DNA of 64,000 bases, from contig JAGXQZ010000049.1 of NCBI GenBank assembly GCA_018336015.1, forward strand, positions 62,001-126,000. Reading direction: 5' to 3'. Below the pieces are notes generated by a model. It was not told the origin of the DNA. It did no database searches and worked only from the letters and a program-made list of their open reading frames with translations. The number at the start of each line of letters is the position of its first letter. The stretch's first letter is position 1. Shown here in pieces: positions 16,988 through 25,259 of this stretch. The DNA is from Algoriphagus sp. Lineage in GTDB: Bacteria > Bacteroidota > Bacteroidia > Cytophagales > Cyclobacteriaceae. The position numbers were made by a program, and so were the translations under genes.

Positions 16988-17856
16988 ACAAGGAAAAAGG
17001 ATCAGCTCTCATTTTGCGAACCGGACCGGGAAGCAGCATTCAAGATCAAGGAAGATTTCTTGGATCACACTATGGCATACCTTCTTCGGGTGTGATGGAT
17101 CAGAAAAGCTTGAGGTGGGTCAATCATGTCCTGCAAAATTCCCCCAACGATGCAGTGCTTGAGATTTCATCTCCAGGATTTACGATTCAGTTTGATTGCT
17201 CTACCCTGATTTCAATTGCCGGGGCCACTTCGGTTGTCAAGGTTAATTCCAAAGAGGAAGGAAATCCCAGTTTGATTGGGATTCAAGCGGGAGAAATATT
17301 AGAAATCGGAGGTTTTATTACGGGAAGCCGAATTTATCTTGGCATCAAAGGAGGATTTCTAACTCCGCTTTTTCTCGGATCTAGAAGCTTCTTTTTACCC
17401 GTCACCGGACAATCCATGCTCAAAAAAGGTGATATCCTGGAATATGATAGCTTCATACCCTTTTCCAAATCTCCGGCTCAAGCTAAACCTCGCTGGAGTT
17501 CTTCTTGGCTAGAAGAATTTGAAGTAAAAGCTTTTCCGGGACCCGACTGGAATTTACTTTCTCCTGATCAGCAAGAAAAAATCAGGAAAACAGAATTTCA
17601 CCTTTCCAAGCTATCCAACCGAATGGGCATTCAGCTGGAAGAACTCGTGGAAAATACCTTACCCGAAATGCCGACCAATCCCGTTTTTCCGGGCACAATT
17701 CAATTGACATCAGGCGGTAAGCTCCTCCTATTGATGCGGGATGCAGGAGTTACTGGGGGGTACCCGAGAATCCTCCAACTCCCAGATGAATCTGTTTCAT
17801 TGCTTTCTCAAAAAAGTCCCGGCCAGTCCATTCGATTTATTATAAAGGATTTTTAA
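16984..17856 (+). CDS. pxpC: 5-oxoprolinase subunit PxpC (KipA-like)
   Basis: Biotin-dependent-carboxylase-like subunit C of 5-oxoprolinase (KipA/AHS2 family). Landmarks are GPGSSIQDQGRF, GIPSSGVMDQKSLRWVN, ALEISSPG-like VLEISSPG, KAFPGPDWNLL, SKLSNRMGIQLE and RDAGVTGGYPRI. The length of 290 is normal. Third and last gene of the pxpABC operon, translationally coupled to pxpB by a 4-bp overlap. No clear terminator is visible in the 98 bp before the DUF4301 gene. Confidence 0.93.
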   Translation: MNKEKGSALILRTGPGSSIQDQGRFLGSHYGIPSSGVMDQKSLRWVNHVLQNSPNDAVLEISSPGFTIQFDCSTLISIAGATSVVKVNSKEEGNPSLIGIQAGEILEIGGFITGSRIYLGIKGGFLTPLFLGSRSFFLPVTGQSMLKKGDILEYDSFIPFSKSPAQAKPRWSSSWLEEFEVKAFPGPDWNLLSPDQQEKIRKTEFHLSKLSNRMGIQLEELVENTLPEMPTNPVFPGTIQLTSGGKLLLLMRDAGVTGGYPRILQLPDESVSLLSQKSPGQSIRFIIKDF

Positions 17857-17954
17857 GCTCATTTTCAGCAGTTTGGAAAGAATTAGGCATGGATCATTTG
17901 AGGATTAAGTTTAGCCGATTAACTTGAAGAAAACCATTTTCAACTACTATAGAC

Positions 17955-19469
17955 ATGGACGCTGTTATTTTCGAAAAAGTCAAAAATCAGGGCATGAACC
18001 CTGAAACCGTAGCCCAGCAAATTGAAAACTTTAAAAACGGATTTCCTTTTCTCAAAATCCTTGGACCTGCCACTCCAGATCATGGCATCAAGGTTCTCAA
18101 TTCGGACGAGCTGACTCATTTTCTACACATTTACCCAAGTAAAGCGGCTTCCAAGGAAGTGGTAAAATTTGTGCCTGCATCAGGAGCTGCCTCGCGCATG
18201 TTCAAAGATCTGTTTTCATTTTTGGAGGGTGATGGAGATTTGGAAAAAAGCAGTTTCACCAAGAAGTTCATTCAAAACATTGAAAAATTCGCATTTTTCG
18301 AAGATTTAGACCTTTATCTCCAATCACAAGGAAGCGGGATAGCAGCCTGCTTAGCTAGCGGTGACTATAAAAAAATCGTTGCGGGATTGCTTTCTGAAGA
18401 GGGTTTGGGGTATGGATCCCTGCCCAAAGGCCTGCTTCGCTTTCATAAATATCTCAGCGAAAACCGTACGCCAGCCCACGAGCACCTGATCGAAGGAGTA
18501 CAATATGCGGTAGGCAAAGGAAACACAGTGAAAATCCACTTCACCGTTTCCCCCGAACACGAAGCAAAATTCAAAGCTGAAGTAGAATCGGTACTTCCAG
18601 AGCTAAAGGCCGCAACAGGCTTGGCATTTGAGATTTCATACTCCCAGCAAAAAAAATCCACCGACACCATCGCGGTAACAATGGACAATGTGCCATTTGA
18701 AGAGGAAGATGGCAGCTTGCTCTTTCGCCCTGCCGGACATGGAGCGCTTTTGGAAAATCTAAATGACATCAAAGCCGACTTGATCTTCATCAAAAACATC
18801 GATAACGTCGTACCTGACCGACTTAAATCCACTACCAAGGAGTACAAAATGGCCATTGGTGGATTGCTTTTGGAAGCTCAGGAAAGAATCTTCGATGCCA
18901 TTCGAGCCTTGGACCAAGAAATCACGCATGCATCGGTTGCCCAAGCAGCACAAGTTTATCATGAGGTCTTGGGTGGAAAAATCCCAACCACCGAATCCGG
19001 GCAATCTTTGGAAGAATTGGCGAGATACATCAAGGACAAATTGAATCGTCCTATCCGAGTATGTGGAATGGTAAAAAATACCGGAGAACCGGGAGGCGGA
19101 CCTTTCTGGGTTGAGGAAAAAGACGGCTCACAGTCTCTCCAAATCCTAGAAACTGCTCAAATCGACCTAAATGACCCAAGTTCAAAAGCACACATGATGG
19201 CCTCAACCCACTTTAACCCGGTGGATTTGGTCTGTGGTACCAAAGATTACCAAGGTCGTTCTTTTGATCTTTTGGAGTTTAGAGATATGCAGACTGGTTT
19301 TATTACCGAAAAGTCAAAAAGCGGCAGAGATCTGAAAGCTTTGGAATTGCCTGGACTTTGGAATGGCGCCATGGCAGGCTGGAATACCCTGTTTGTGGAA
19401 GTTCCCCTCATTACGTTCAATCCGGTAAAAACTGTGAATGACCTCTTACGAGACGAACATCAGGGATAA
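17955..19469 (+). CDS. DUF4301 family protein
   Basis: A 504-residue soluble protein matching DUF4301, a family found mainly in Bacteroidota. Visible features are the Gly/Ala-rich FVPASGAASRMFKDLF near residue 75, which resembles the sugar nucleotidyltransferase N-terminal loop, the central FRPAGHGALLENLNDIKADLIFIKNIDNV, and the C-terminal GEPGGGPFWVEE and MASTHFNPVDLVCG blocks. A nucleotidyltransferase-like role is a guess from these loops. It stands between the pxp operon and a convergent WYL regulator. Confidence 0.85.
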   Translation: MDAVIFEKVKNQGMNPETVAQQIENFKNGFPFLKILGPATPDHGIKVLNSDELTHFLHIYPSKAASKEVVKFVPASGAASRMFKDLFSFLEGDGDLEKSSFTKKFIQNIEKFAFFEDLDLYLQSQGSGIAACLASGDYKKIVAGLLSEEGLGYGSLPKGLLRFHKYLSENRTPAHEHLIEGVQYAVGKGNTVKIHFTVSPEHEAKFKAEVESVLPELKAATGLAFEISYSQQKKSTDTIAVTMDNVPFEEEDGSLLFRPAGHGALLENLNDIKADLIFIKNIDNVVPDRLKSTTKEYKMAIGGLLLEAQERIFDAIRALDQEITHASVAQAAQVYHEVLGGKIPTTESGQSLEELARYIKDKLNRPIRVCGMVKNTGEPGGGPFWVEEKDGSQSLQILETAQIDLNDPSSKAHMMASTHFNPVDLVCGTKDYQGRSFDLLEFRDMQTGFITEKSKSGRDLKALELPGLWNGAMAGWNTLFVEVPLITFNPVKTVNDLLRDEHQG

Positions 19470-19475
19470 AATTTT

Positions 19476-19583
19476 CAATGACCAAACTCAATGATCAATT
19501 TTCACGGGTATTTTACGTCCATTGAAAATTGATCATTGCTAATTGCTAATTGTTATTTGATCATTGTTAATTGTTAATTGACC
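19476..19583. repeat. 7-bp period array with inverted arm and 15-bp hairpin
   Basis: Nine heptamers run in perfect phase from 19521: ATTGAAA, ATTGATC, ATTGCTA, ATTGCTA, ATTGTTA, TTTGATC, ATTGTTA, ATTGTTA, ATTGACC. The left part (CAAT or CAAA cores at 19476, 19483, 19489, 19496) is the same motif in reverse complement. The two arms meet in a perfect 15-bp inverted repeat (19490-19504 and 19523-19537) with an 18-nt loop. It lies between the convergent DUF4301 and WYL genes. Confidence 0.75.
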
Positions 19584-19586
19584 CTT

Positions 19587-20501
19587 TTAATAGCTTCCTC
19601 TTTCCAATTGCTCTTTTAGGTACCCTTTCATTTCCTCTCCTTCTTCCACTTTGACTTCACCGGGTAAGCCAAGGATAAACCTCGCCAAACCGGGTAGATG
19701 TGGGATTTCGCCCTGGAAATAATATTGATTACGATTCTTTATCTGCATAAAAGGTCGGGCATTGGGATGCTCCTCGAGCATGAGTTGATAGGCTTTTTTA
19801 CTCAGCTTGAGCTTGACGGAGTATTTTCCTTTGCCAGTAAATCCAAATAGCGCTTGTTCGGGAAGTTGGTGTTTCGATTCATGTTTCCAAGATTCAGAAG
19901 CAAGGATGACTTCACCTATCCGCTCAATTTTGAACATTTTCATCGTCTTGCTCTCCACCTCCAAAGCATGGATATGCTCATAATCCGAGGTAAAACCGAC
20001 TGGTTCCACCAATCGATCAGAAACCGTATCGCTGCTGAGTGAATAATATTCCTTTAACCAAATCTGCTTTTTCCCTGCAATACCCTGACCAATCAAGTCT
20101 ACTTGACGTCCCAAGTTGGCCCGGAATAGTTGTTCGGATCCTTGTTTCACCTCTGATTTGAGTTGGAGTTTTTGCAAAACAGAATCCTTTAACAGATTGC
20201 CCTTGCCTTGACTTTCAATCAGACCTTTGAGCCATTGATTCTCTTCCGATGAAAAAGTGCTGTATGTCGATGCGCTTGGAAGATATTCGGGACGCTCCTG
20301 GATTTTGTATTTGCTAAATTCCTTAACGACAACAAACCCAAGCGCTTCCAATAGCTTGAAATAGCGGTAAATCGTGCGTTCATCGGTCTCAAGTAACTCT
20401 GCAAGTCGGTGCACCGGCTTCCCGATTGTGCCTTGAAGTAGGTTGATCAACTTGAAAACGCGAAGAATCTTTTGCTGTTCGATTTGTCCTGATTGTGCCA
20501 T
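19587..20501 (-). CDS. HTH/WYL domain transcriptional regulator
   Basis: YafY/PafBC-type regulator. Residues about 8-65 form a winged helix-turn-helix (RVFKLINLLQGTIGKPVHRLAELLETDERTIYRYFKLLEALGF) and residues about 145-215 a WYL-type ligand domain (IWLKEYYSLSSDTVSDRLVEPVGF). The C-terminal part has the usual WCX-like segment. Such regulators sense nucleic acid or small ligands; the target is unknown. It is divergent from the GT-C membrane protein gene, so that gene is one candidate target. Confidence 0.85.
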   Translation of the reverse strand: MAQSGQIEQQKILRVFKLINLLQGTIGKPVHRLAELLETDERTIYRYFKLLEALGFVVVKEFSKYKIQERPEYLPSASTYSTFSSEENQWLKGLIESQGKGNLLKDSVLQKLQLKSEVKQGSEQLFRANLGRQVDLIGQGIAGKKQIWLKEYYSLSSDTVSDRLVEPVGFTSDYEHIHALEVESKTMKMFKIERIGEVILASESWKHESKHQLPEQALFGFTGKGKYSVKLKLSKKAYQLMLEEHPNARPFMQIKNRNQYYFQGEIPHLPGLARFILGLPGEVKVEEGEEMKGYLKEQLERGSY

Positions 20502-20650
20502 AGGTAGTGACGATAAGTGTCTAAAAGTAGAACCTTCAGGCTAATCTAACGAATAGTTTGACGCATATTGTCGGGGAATAAAGAAGGAAGGTTCGTGGCA
20601 TAAATCATACATTGACTTGAACCAACCACTCTTTCCCCTATTTTTACTTC

Positions 20651-22234
20651 ATGGCCACATTTTTAAGCAACAGAAATCCCAAATCTTTGGCGCTCTTGGC
20701 TGGATCAACTTTTTTATTTCTGTATTGGCTGATTGGATTTGACGGGATTACCTTCTCGGATGACGTGTATTATTTGCTGGCGGGGAAGAAATTTTGGGAA
20801 GGTACCATGGAGGCCAATGCCTATCACTTTTCCACCCGCTGGGGAGCGTATGTGCCTTCGGGCCTAATTGGTTGGCTTCTGGGTTTTGAACCACATCTCA
20901 TTTCCTTCATTTCTTTACTTAGTTATCTAGCTTCTCTGGCACTTTTACTCAAAGTCTTACCACATAAATCCAATCCTTGGATCCTGGTGTTGTGGTTTTC
21001 GACCCAAGTTTACTTCCTCCATTTTCTCACCAAAGTCTATCCAGATTCCTTACTGGTTTTCTGGGTGGCACTAATTCCCTTCTCGGCAGTTTACCGACAT
21101 GAAAAACCCTTTCTGGCTGCTTTAGGGTTGGTTTCAGGCTTATTTTTTGGTTTTTTGACCAAAGAGACCATCGTGCTTTTAGGCCCCTTGCCTTTCCTAC
21201 TGTATTATTTTGACCGAAGAAACAAAACAGTTAAAACCTCCTTTTACCTCTCGATCTTGGGTATCGGGCTATTCTTCGCTGCCAGCTACTTGGGCTACTT
21301 TTGGGTTGAGTTTGGTGATCCTTTCTATCGAATTACCTCCATCAATGCAGGCCATTACATCTCTGAGTTTACCTATGCCGACAAAGGGATTTGGTCCATC
21401 CTGCGGAGAATCAGTTACCTACCGATCCTCACCTTTGTGGAGCGTGGCTATTGGCTTTGGATAATCCTGGCTTTTCCTGCACTAAGTTGGCAATGGAAAA
21501 AACAGACAACCCCGTTTCTTGAATTTTCCATCGCAGCAATCCTCCTACTCATCGGGTTTTGGCTGATGACTTCTACTTTGGAGTTTTACAATCCCATCTA
21601 TTTGAATCCCCGACACCTAATCATTGTAGTTCCCATTTTAGGCTTTTTGATCGCCTCTGGATGGGAGAATTGGCAGGCAAATCCAAAAATGCGAAGGATG
21701 ATTTTGGCCTTGATTCTACTGGGTGTTGGCATCAGTTTTTTCCAAGGTGACTTCAAAATGGCTGGATTTCAAGCCGCCTTTTTTCTACTGATTCTTCCTC
21801 AGAAATTGCCTTTTCGTTCACTTCTCATCGTGCTGATTTTAGCTATTCCTGCACTGTACTCCATATTCTATCAGCACAAGCTAAAGAGCTATCCAACTTT
21901 ACTCAGTACCTTCAAAGAAGAGGTTATAAACTCAGAAAATCAGGAAGTTATTTTGGTCAATAATTTCATTGATTTCAGTAAGGAAGTCCTTCTTGAGGGG
22001 GATAGCATAACCCAATCTAAACTGGCAGGCATCGAGAAAATCGATTCGATCCAACAGCTGAATCCCTCTCGAATCCTTGTGATCATCTATCGCTATTACC
22101 AGCACGCCTATCCCAAAGAACAGGTGGATGTGGATGCCTTGGAAAATTGGCTTTCAACAGAATTTGTACTTCTAGAGGAAAAAGAAAAGGACCAGATTTG
22201 GGTCCGGTCCTTTGAAAGAAAGTCAACTCAATAA
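20651..22234 (+). CDS. GT-C glycosyltransferase-like membrane protein
   Basis: A 527-residue polytopic membrane protein with about 11-12 hydrophobic helices and a short C-terminal soluble tail. The first periplasmic loop carries SDDVYYLLAGKKFW, and a later loop YPDSLLVF; the acidic D-D pair in loop 1 is the usual catalytic position in GT-C (PMT/ArnT-like, family GT39/83) enzymes that use polyprenyl-linked sugars. Substrate unknown. It ends convergently with DUF5777, overlapping by 7 bp. Confidence 0.75.
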   Translation: MATFLSNRNPKSLALLAGSTFLFLYWLIGFDGITFSDDVYYLLAGKKFWEGTMEANAYHFSTRWGAYVPSGLIGWLLGFEPHLISFISLLSYLASLALLLKVLPHKSNPWILVLWFSTQVYFLHFLTKVYPDSLLVFWVALIPFSAVYRHEKPFLAALGLVSGLFFGFLTKETIVLLGPLPFLLYYFDRRNKTVKTSFYLSILGIGLFFAASYLGYFWVEFGDPFYRITSINAGHYISEFTYADKGIWSILRRISYLPILTFVERGYWLWIILAFPALSWQWKKQTTPFLEFSIAAILLLIGFWLMTSTLEFYNPIYLNPRHLIIVVPILGFLIASGWENWQANPKMRRMILALILLGVGISFFQGDFKMAGFQAAFFLLILPQKLPFRSLLIVLILAIPALYSIFYQHKLKSYPTLLSTFKEEVINSENQEVILVNNFIDFSKEVLLEGDSITQSKLAGIEKIDSIQQLNPSRILVIIYRYYQHAYPKEQVDVDALENWLSTEFVLLEEKEKDQIWVRSFERKSTQ

Positions 22235-23103
22235 CTCCGTTTTTTCTGCCCCATGGCGAAGATTCGATTGACATTGAAACCCAAGCGAAATTCCTCCCCC
22301 GGTACGCCATTTCCTCCTGCCAACAGGTATTGCTCATTGAGTGCCTGAGAAGTCAGAAAGTACATCTGAAACACATGCCCTCCGGCTTCCACATCCCAAC
22401 CGATCCCGAAATTACTTCGGAGCTCAGAGTTGAGGTTGGGAATGTACTGTAGCGTCAGTGAAGATCGGTCAGTCACCTTGATCTTACCGCTCATGCCGAG
22501 TGCCAAGTACAGGTTTTGATCTCCTTCAATCTGATAGATTTCAAGCGGATTCACAAAATAGCTTAGCATGGGACTGAGTTGGAAACTGATCTTGGGAGAA
22601 AATCTTCTCGCCAACATCACCTGCGCAGAATAGGCCAATCGATCCGAGAAATCAGGACGCTCCAAAGGTCCCAAAAAACGGTAGGGATTGCTTACCGCAC
22701 CCATTCCACCAGCCACACTGACAGATAGAGGAATCTTATCATTCTGAGTTTGTTCCAGCAAGTGATACCTTCCATACAAGTTGTAAAATTTATCCCTGCT
22801 GCTCCGGGCAAATCCAAGTGACAATTTTTCACTCAACCCAAATTCAAAGCTAAACTGGATATTTGCCCCATTGTCCAAGCCCCAGAGATTTTCAACACCA
22901 CCATCCAGAGTGCCAAAGGTGTGCATGATGGCAAAGTGCATGGATTTCTTCTCCAAAGGCTCTACCGTCAGCAAATTGATATGCCTGGGTGCATGAAAGA
23001 TCAAATCCACCGGTAGATTTTCATCCTCCAGTTTGCGCTCCAGCTGTGCGAAAAGTGAACCGCTCCAGCCCAAGGCCAATAAAAGTGTGATCAGTTTCTT
23101 CAT
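22228..23103 (-). CDS. DUF5777 outer-membrane beta-barrel protein
   Basis: A 291-residue protein with signal peptide (MKKLITLLLALGWSGSLFAQ) and the DUF5777 pattern: DLIFHAPRHINLLTVEPLEKKSMHFAIMHTFGTLDGGVENLWGLDNGANI, followed by alternating amphipathic strands as in an outer-membrane barrel. It is the last gene of a Rieske-YceI-DUF5777 operon, overlapping yceI by 4 bp. In Bacteroidota these families often travel together, which suggests an envelope electron-transfer role. No direct function known. Confidence 0.87.
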   Translation of the reverse strand: MKKLITLLLALGWSGSLFAQLERKLEDENLPVDLIFHAPRHINLLTVEPLEKKSMHFAIMHTFGTLDGGVENLWGLDNGANIQFSFEFGLSEKLSLGFARSSRDKFYNLYGRYHLLEQTQNDKIPLSVSVAGGMGAVSNPYRFLGPLERPDFSDRLAYSAQVMLARRFSPKISFQLSPMLSYFVNPLEIYQIEGDQNLYLALGMSGKIKVTDRSSLTLQYIPNLNSELRSNFGIGWDVEAGGHVFQMYFLTSQALNEQYLLAGGNGVPGEEFRLGFNVNRIFAMGQKKRSY

Positions 23104-23639
23104 TTTTTGGGATTCAAGATTGCTTCGATAGATACCTGCTGCTCGGCAGCCAATTCGTAAAAGACCAATTTGGGAATGTCGATCTTGTAATCGTTCAAGG
23201 CCACGACCCAGGCTGCTTTCAGTTCGAGACTGCCGTTGGTCAGCTTTTTCAGATTTCCTGTGACGGTGATCTCGCGCTCCACACCATGGATTTTGAATTT
23301 CCCTCTCACGGTCACTTTCTCAGAAGCTCCGTTGAGTTTGGGTAGCGTTTCAAACTTGCCTGTAAACTCCGCAAACGGATACTTTTCCGTCTCCAAGTAA
23401 TTCTCCCTCATGTGCTTGTCCCGGAGTGTAATTCCCGTCTTGAGGGTATTGAGGTCCAGAAAAAAATCCACCAGGTTTTTATCCAAATCGATCAAGCCTT
23501 TTAGCGTTTTGGATTCACCGGTAAACTCGCTGAGTGAAGCTTTCGAAAGGAACGTAGCTTTTCCATTGGCAGTCTGGTATTCTTGTGCATGGACCGAGAA
23601 ACTCCAAAGAAAAGACAAGATACAAACCAGTCGGATCAT
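23100..23639 (-). CDS. YceI family periplasmic lipid-binding protein
   Basis: A 179-residue lipocalin-like protein with signal peptide (ending SFSVHAQ). YceI blocks are visible: an early AKASLSEFTGESKTLKGLIDLD-type strand pair, RDKHMRENYLETEKYPFAEFTGKF and KFKIHGVEREITVTGNLKK. The family binds isoprenoid quinones or similar amphiphiles in a beta-barrel. Overlaps of 4 bp with both neighbours (Rieske upstream, DUF5777 downstream) show tight translational coupling, in line with quinone-linked electron transfer. Confidence 0.92.
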   Translation of the reverse strand: MIRLVCILSFLWSFSVHAQEYQTANGKATFLSKASLSEFTGESKTLKGLIDLDKNLVDFFLDLNTLKTGITLRDKHMRENYLETEKYPFAEFTGKFETLPKLNGASEKVTVRGKFKIHGVEREITVTGNLKKLTNGSLELKAAWVVALNDYKIDIPKLVFYELAAEQQVSIEAILNPKK

Positions 23640-24136
23640 TTGGTTACGGTTAGCGTGGTTCCATTTACGCTTGCAGTAAATAACGCCAAGGGCGCATTCG
23701 CTGGACCTTGAAGAACTTTACCAGCTGAGTCAAACACCGAACCATGGCAAGTACAGGTAAAGCGACTGTTGGCAAAAGACCAACTGTCCGAGCATCCTGA
23801 GTGGGTACACACCGAAGTCATCGCAACATAGGAACCATTAATATTAGCGACCAGGGCGCGGGCATCTTGAATCAACAGCCAACCACCCGAACTGGCTAGT
23901 CGAGTTTGGATGGTTAAGTCTATTCGGATGGTATTTCCCGAAACTGTGATTCCTCCGGATTGACCGGGGTTTCCGGTATTATTCCCATTTCCGGGATCTG
24001 CATCATCGGTCGAGGAACAGGAAGTAAAAAAGGCAACTCCGAAGGTGCCCATGACAGCGGCAAGACCCGCCTTTTCAATAAATTTTCTTCGGGAATCAGT
24101 AAGCTTTCCTGAGGTAGTTGGGATTGACTTTTCCAT
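23636..24136 (-). CDS. Rieske [2Fe-2S] lipoprotein
   Basis: A Rieske ferredoxin-domain protein. From the ATG at 24136 it begins with a twin-arginine signal (DSRRKFIEKAGLAAVMGTFGVAFF) that ends in a lipobox TSC, so a folded cluster protein is probably exported and lipid-anchored. A Gly/Asn linker precedes the domain. Cluster ligands are in CTHSGC and CTCHGSVFD. It heads the operon with YceI and DUF5777. An 11-bp inverted repeat lies just upstream. The longer frame to 24178 is rejected because it would run into that repeat and bury the Tat signal. Confidence 0.92.
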   Translation of the reverse strand: MEKSIPTTSGKLTDSRRKFIEKAGLAAVMGTFGVAFFTSCSSTDDADPGNGNNTGNPGQSGGITVSGNTIRIDLTIQTRLASSGGWLLIQDARALVANINGSYVAMTSVCTHSGCSDSWSFANSRFTCTCHGSVFDSAGKVLQGPANAPLALFTASVNGTTLTVTK

Positions 24137-24140
24137 AAAA

Positions 24141-24184
24141 GATTGATTGTTAGGTTTTGTGATAGCACTTACGAACAATCAATC
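24141..24184. promoter_or_regulatory. 11-bp inverted repeat before the Rieske operon
   Basis: GATTGATTGTT and AACAATCAATC, 22 bp apart, directly upstream of the Rieske start codon at 24136. A second perfect 8-bp palindrome (GATCAAAA-N3-TTTTGATC) occupies 24191-24209. The first fits an operator or leader hairpin; the second may be the 3' end of the neighbouring gene. Confidence 0.4.
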
Positions 24185-24213
24185 AATTCGGATCAAAAAG
24201 GTTTTGATCGGTC

Positions 24214-24735
24214 TTAAAAATGTTTGGGCCTCAAGATCTCACTCACGATGATGGCTTCTTTTACCGTCTTTGGGTTTTTCAAAAGCTCAGCATATTTATT
24301 CACTTTTGGAGCTGCGATTTCCTGCGATTTGAAGCGCTTAAACTCAGGTTCGACGAAAGTCTTATTGGCTAAAGCTTGGTAGGGATTTTTTTTCACCGAA
24401 GATTCAAAAGCTCCCTCGTAAAATTTAGCCTCATCATCCACTTCTTCCACAGGTTCAAAGCGTCGTTTAGGCTGAGTTTTTGGTTCCTGAAAAGTAGTTG
24501 GAGCGGGTGCAGTAAAGACAGGTTGAGGCTTTGGAGCAGGAGGCGCTTCCGGGGCCGGAGGATTCTGGGCATTTCGGATCTCCTTAAGCAATTCTTCAAA
24601 AGTCAACCCCTTTGGTGGTGCTTCAGGCTGATTTTCATCGGAATCCATAGGTTCTGCCGACTTCTTCTTTTTGGAAGCATTGTAAATAAAATACGCCACA
24701 ATCGCGATGATGTAGATGATCTGTCCTAAGTCCAT
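24214..24735 (-). CDS. Membrane-anchored proline-rich protein
   Basis: A 173-residue protein with one N-terminal membrane helix (LGQIIYIIAIVAYFIYNA), a KKKK stop-transfer patch, an acidic segment, a helical LTFEELLKEIRNAQN motif, a proline/alanine-rich linker (about 60-90) and a charged helical C-terminus. This suggests a cytoplasmic tail scaffold. No family function recognised. Co-directional with the Rieske operon but separated by 77 bp of palindromes. Confidence 0.7.
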   Translation of the reverse strand: MDLGQIIYIIAIVAYFIYNASKKKKSAEPMDSDENQPEAPPKGLTFEELLKEIRNAQNPPAPEAPPAPKPQPVFTAPAPTTFQEPKTQPKRRFEPVEEVDDEAKFYEGAFESSVKKNPYQALANKTFVEPEFKRFKSQEIAAPKVNKYAELLKNPKTVKEAIIVSEILRPKHF

Positions 24736-24777
24736 GAAGGTAAGATAAGGGAAAAAAGATTTCGATGGGAATATAAA

Positions 24778-25180
24778 TACGATTTACGATTTACGAATGA
24801 CGACACCCAAGATTGCTCCCTACAGTTACGAGATAATCGGAAGTAAGGACGAGTTACGATTTACGAATGACGACATTCTAAGGAACTTCAATCATTAAAC
24901 TTCTAGGAAACATTCAAATGGTTCAAGTCTGCAGAAGTGCCTGCTGCTAAATTGGTTCAAGTCTTCAGACCTGCCTGCTGAAGGCAGGCTTGGACCCTTT
25001 TGGATGCAGTCTTCAGACCGCTTTACTGTTCATCATTCGGCCTTCTTTATTCGTTATTCGACATTTACTTAAACTTTCGAATGTTAAAATTTCGAATACT
25101 GAACATCGAATGATGAATAGCGAAGAAAAGTCAAGTCTACTCTAGATGTCGTAAATCGTAAATCGTCATTCGTAAATCCC
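24778..25180. repeat. Nested inverted 7-bp arrays with a 34-bp direct-repeat core
   Basis: The 524-bp gap before smc holds no gene. Outer left arrays (24778-24805 and 24848-24875) have units such as TACGATT, TACGAAT and GACGACA. The outer right array (25146-25180) has ATGTCGT, AAATCGT, AAATCGT, CATTCGT, the same motif on the other strand. Inner arrays TTATTCG (25033-25067) and CGAA/TGAA every 7 bp (25092-25126) are likewise inverted. The core has GGTTCAAGTCT repeats at 24921 and 24955 and a GCCTGC/GCAGGC hairpin near 24975. Confidence 0.7.
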
Positions 25181-25202
25181 ACAAGCATATCTCATCAAAT
25201 TA

Positions 25203-25232
25203 TTGTCAAATCCATCCTTTCCCCCTATTTTG
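25203..25232 (+). promoter_or_regulatory. Candidate Bacteroidota sigma-A promoter of smc
   Basis: TTG at 25203-25205 and TATTTTG at 25226-25232 are 20 bp apart, close to the -33 TTG / -7 TAnnTTTG arrangement of Bacteroidota. Transcription would begin about 20 bp before the ATG at 25260. Confidence 0.4.
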
Positions 25233-25259
25233 AAACCTTAATCGCGAGGAAAAAAGAGT

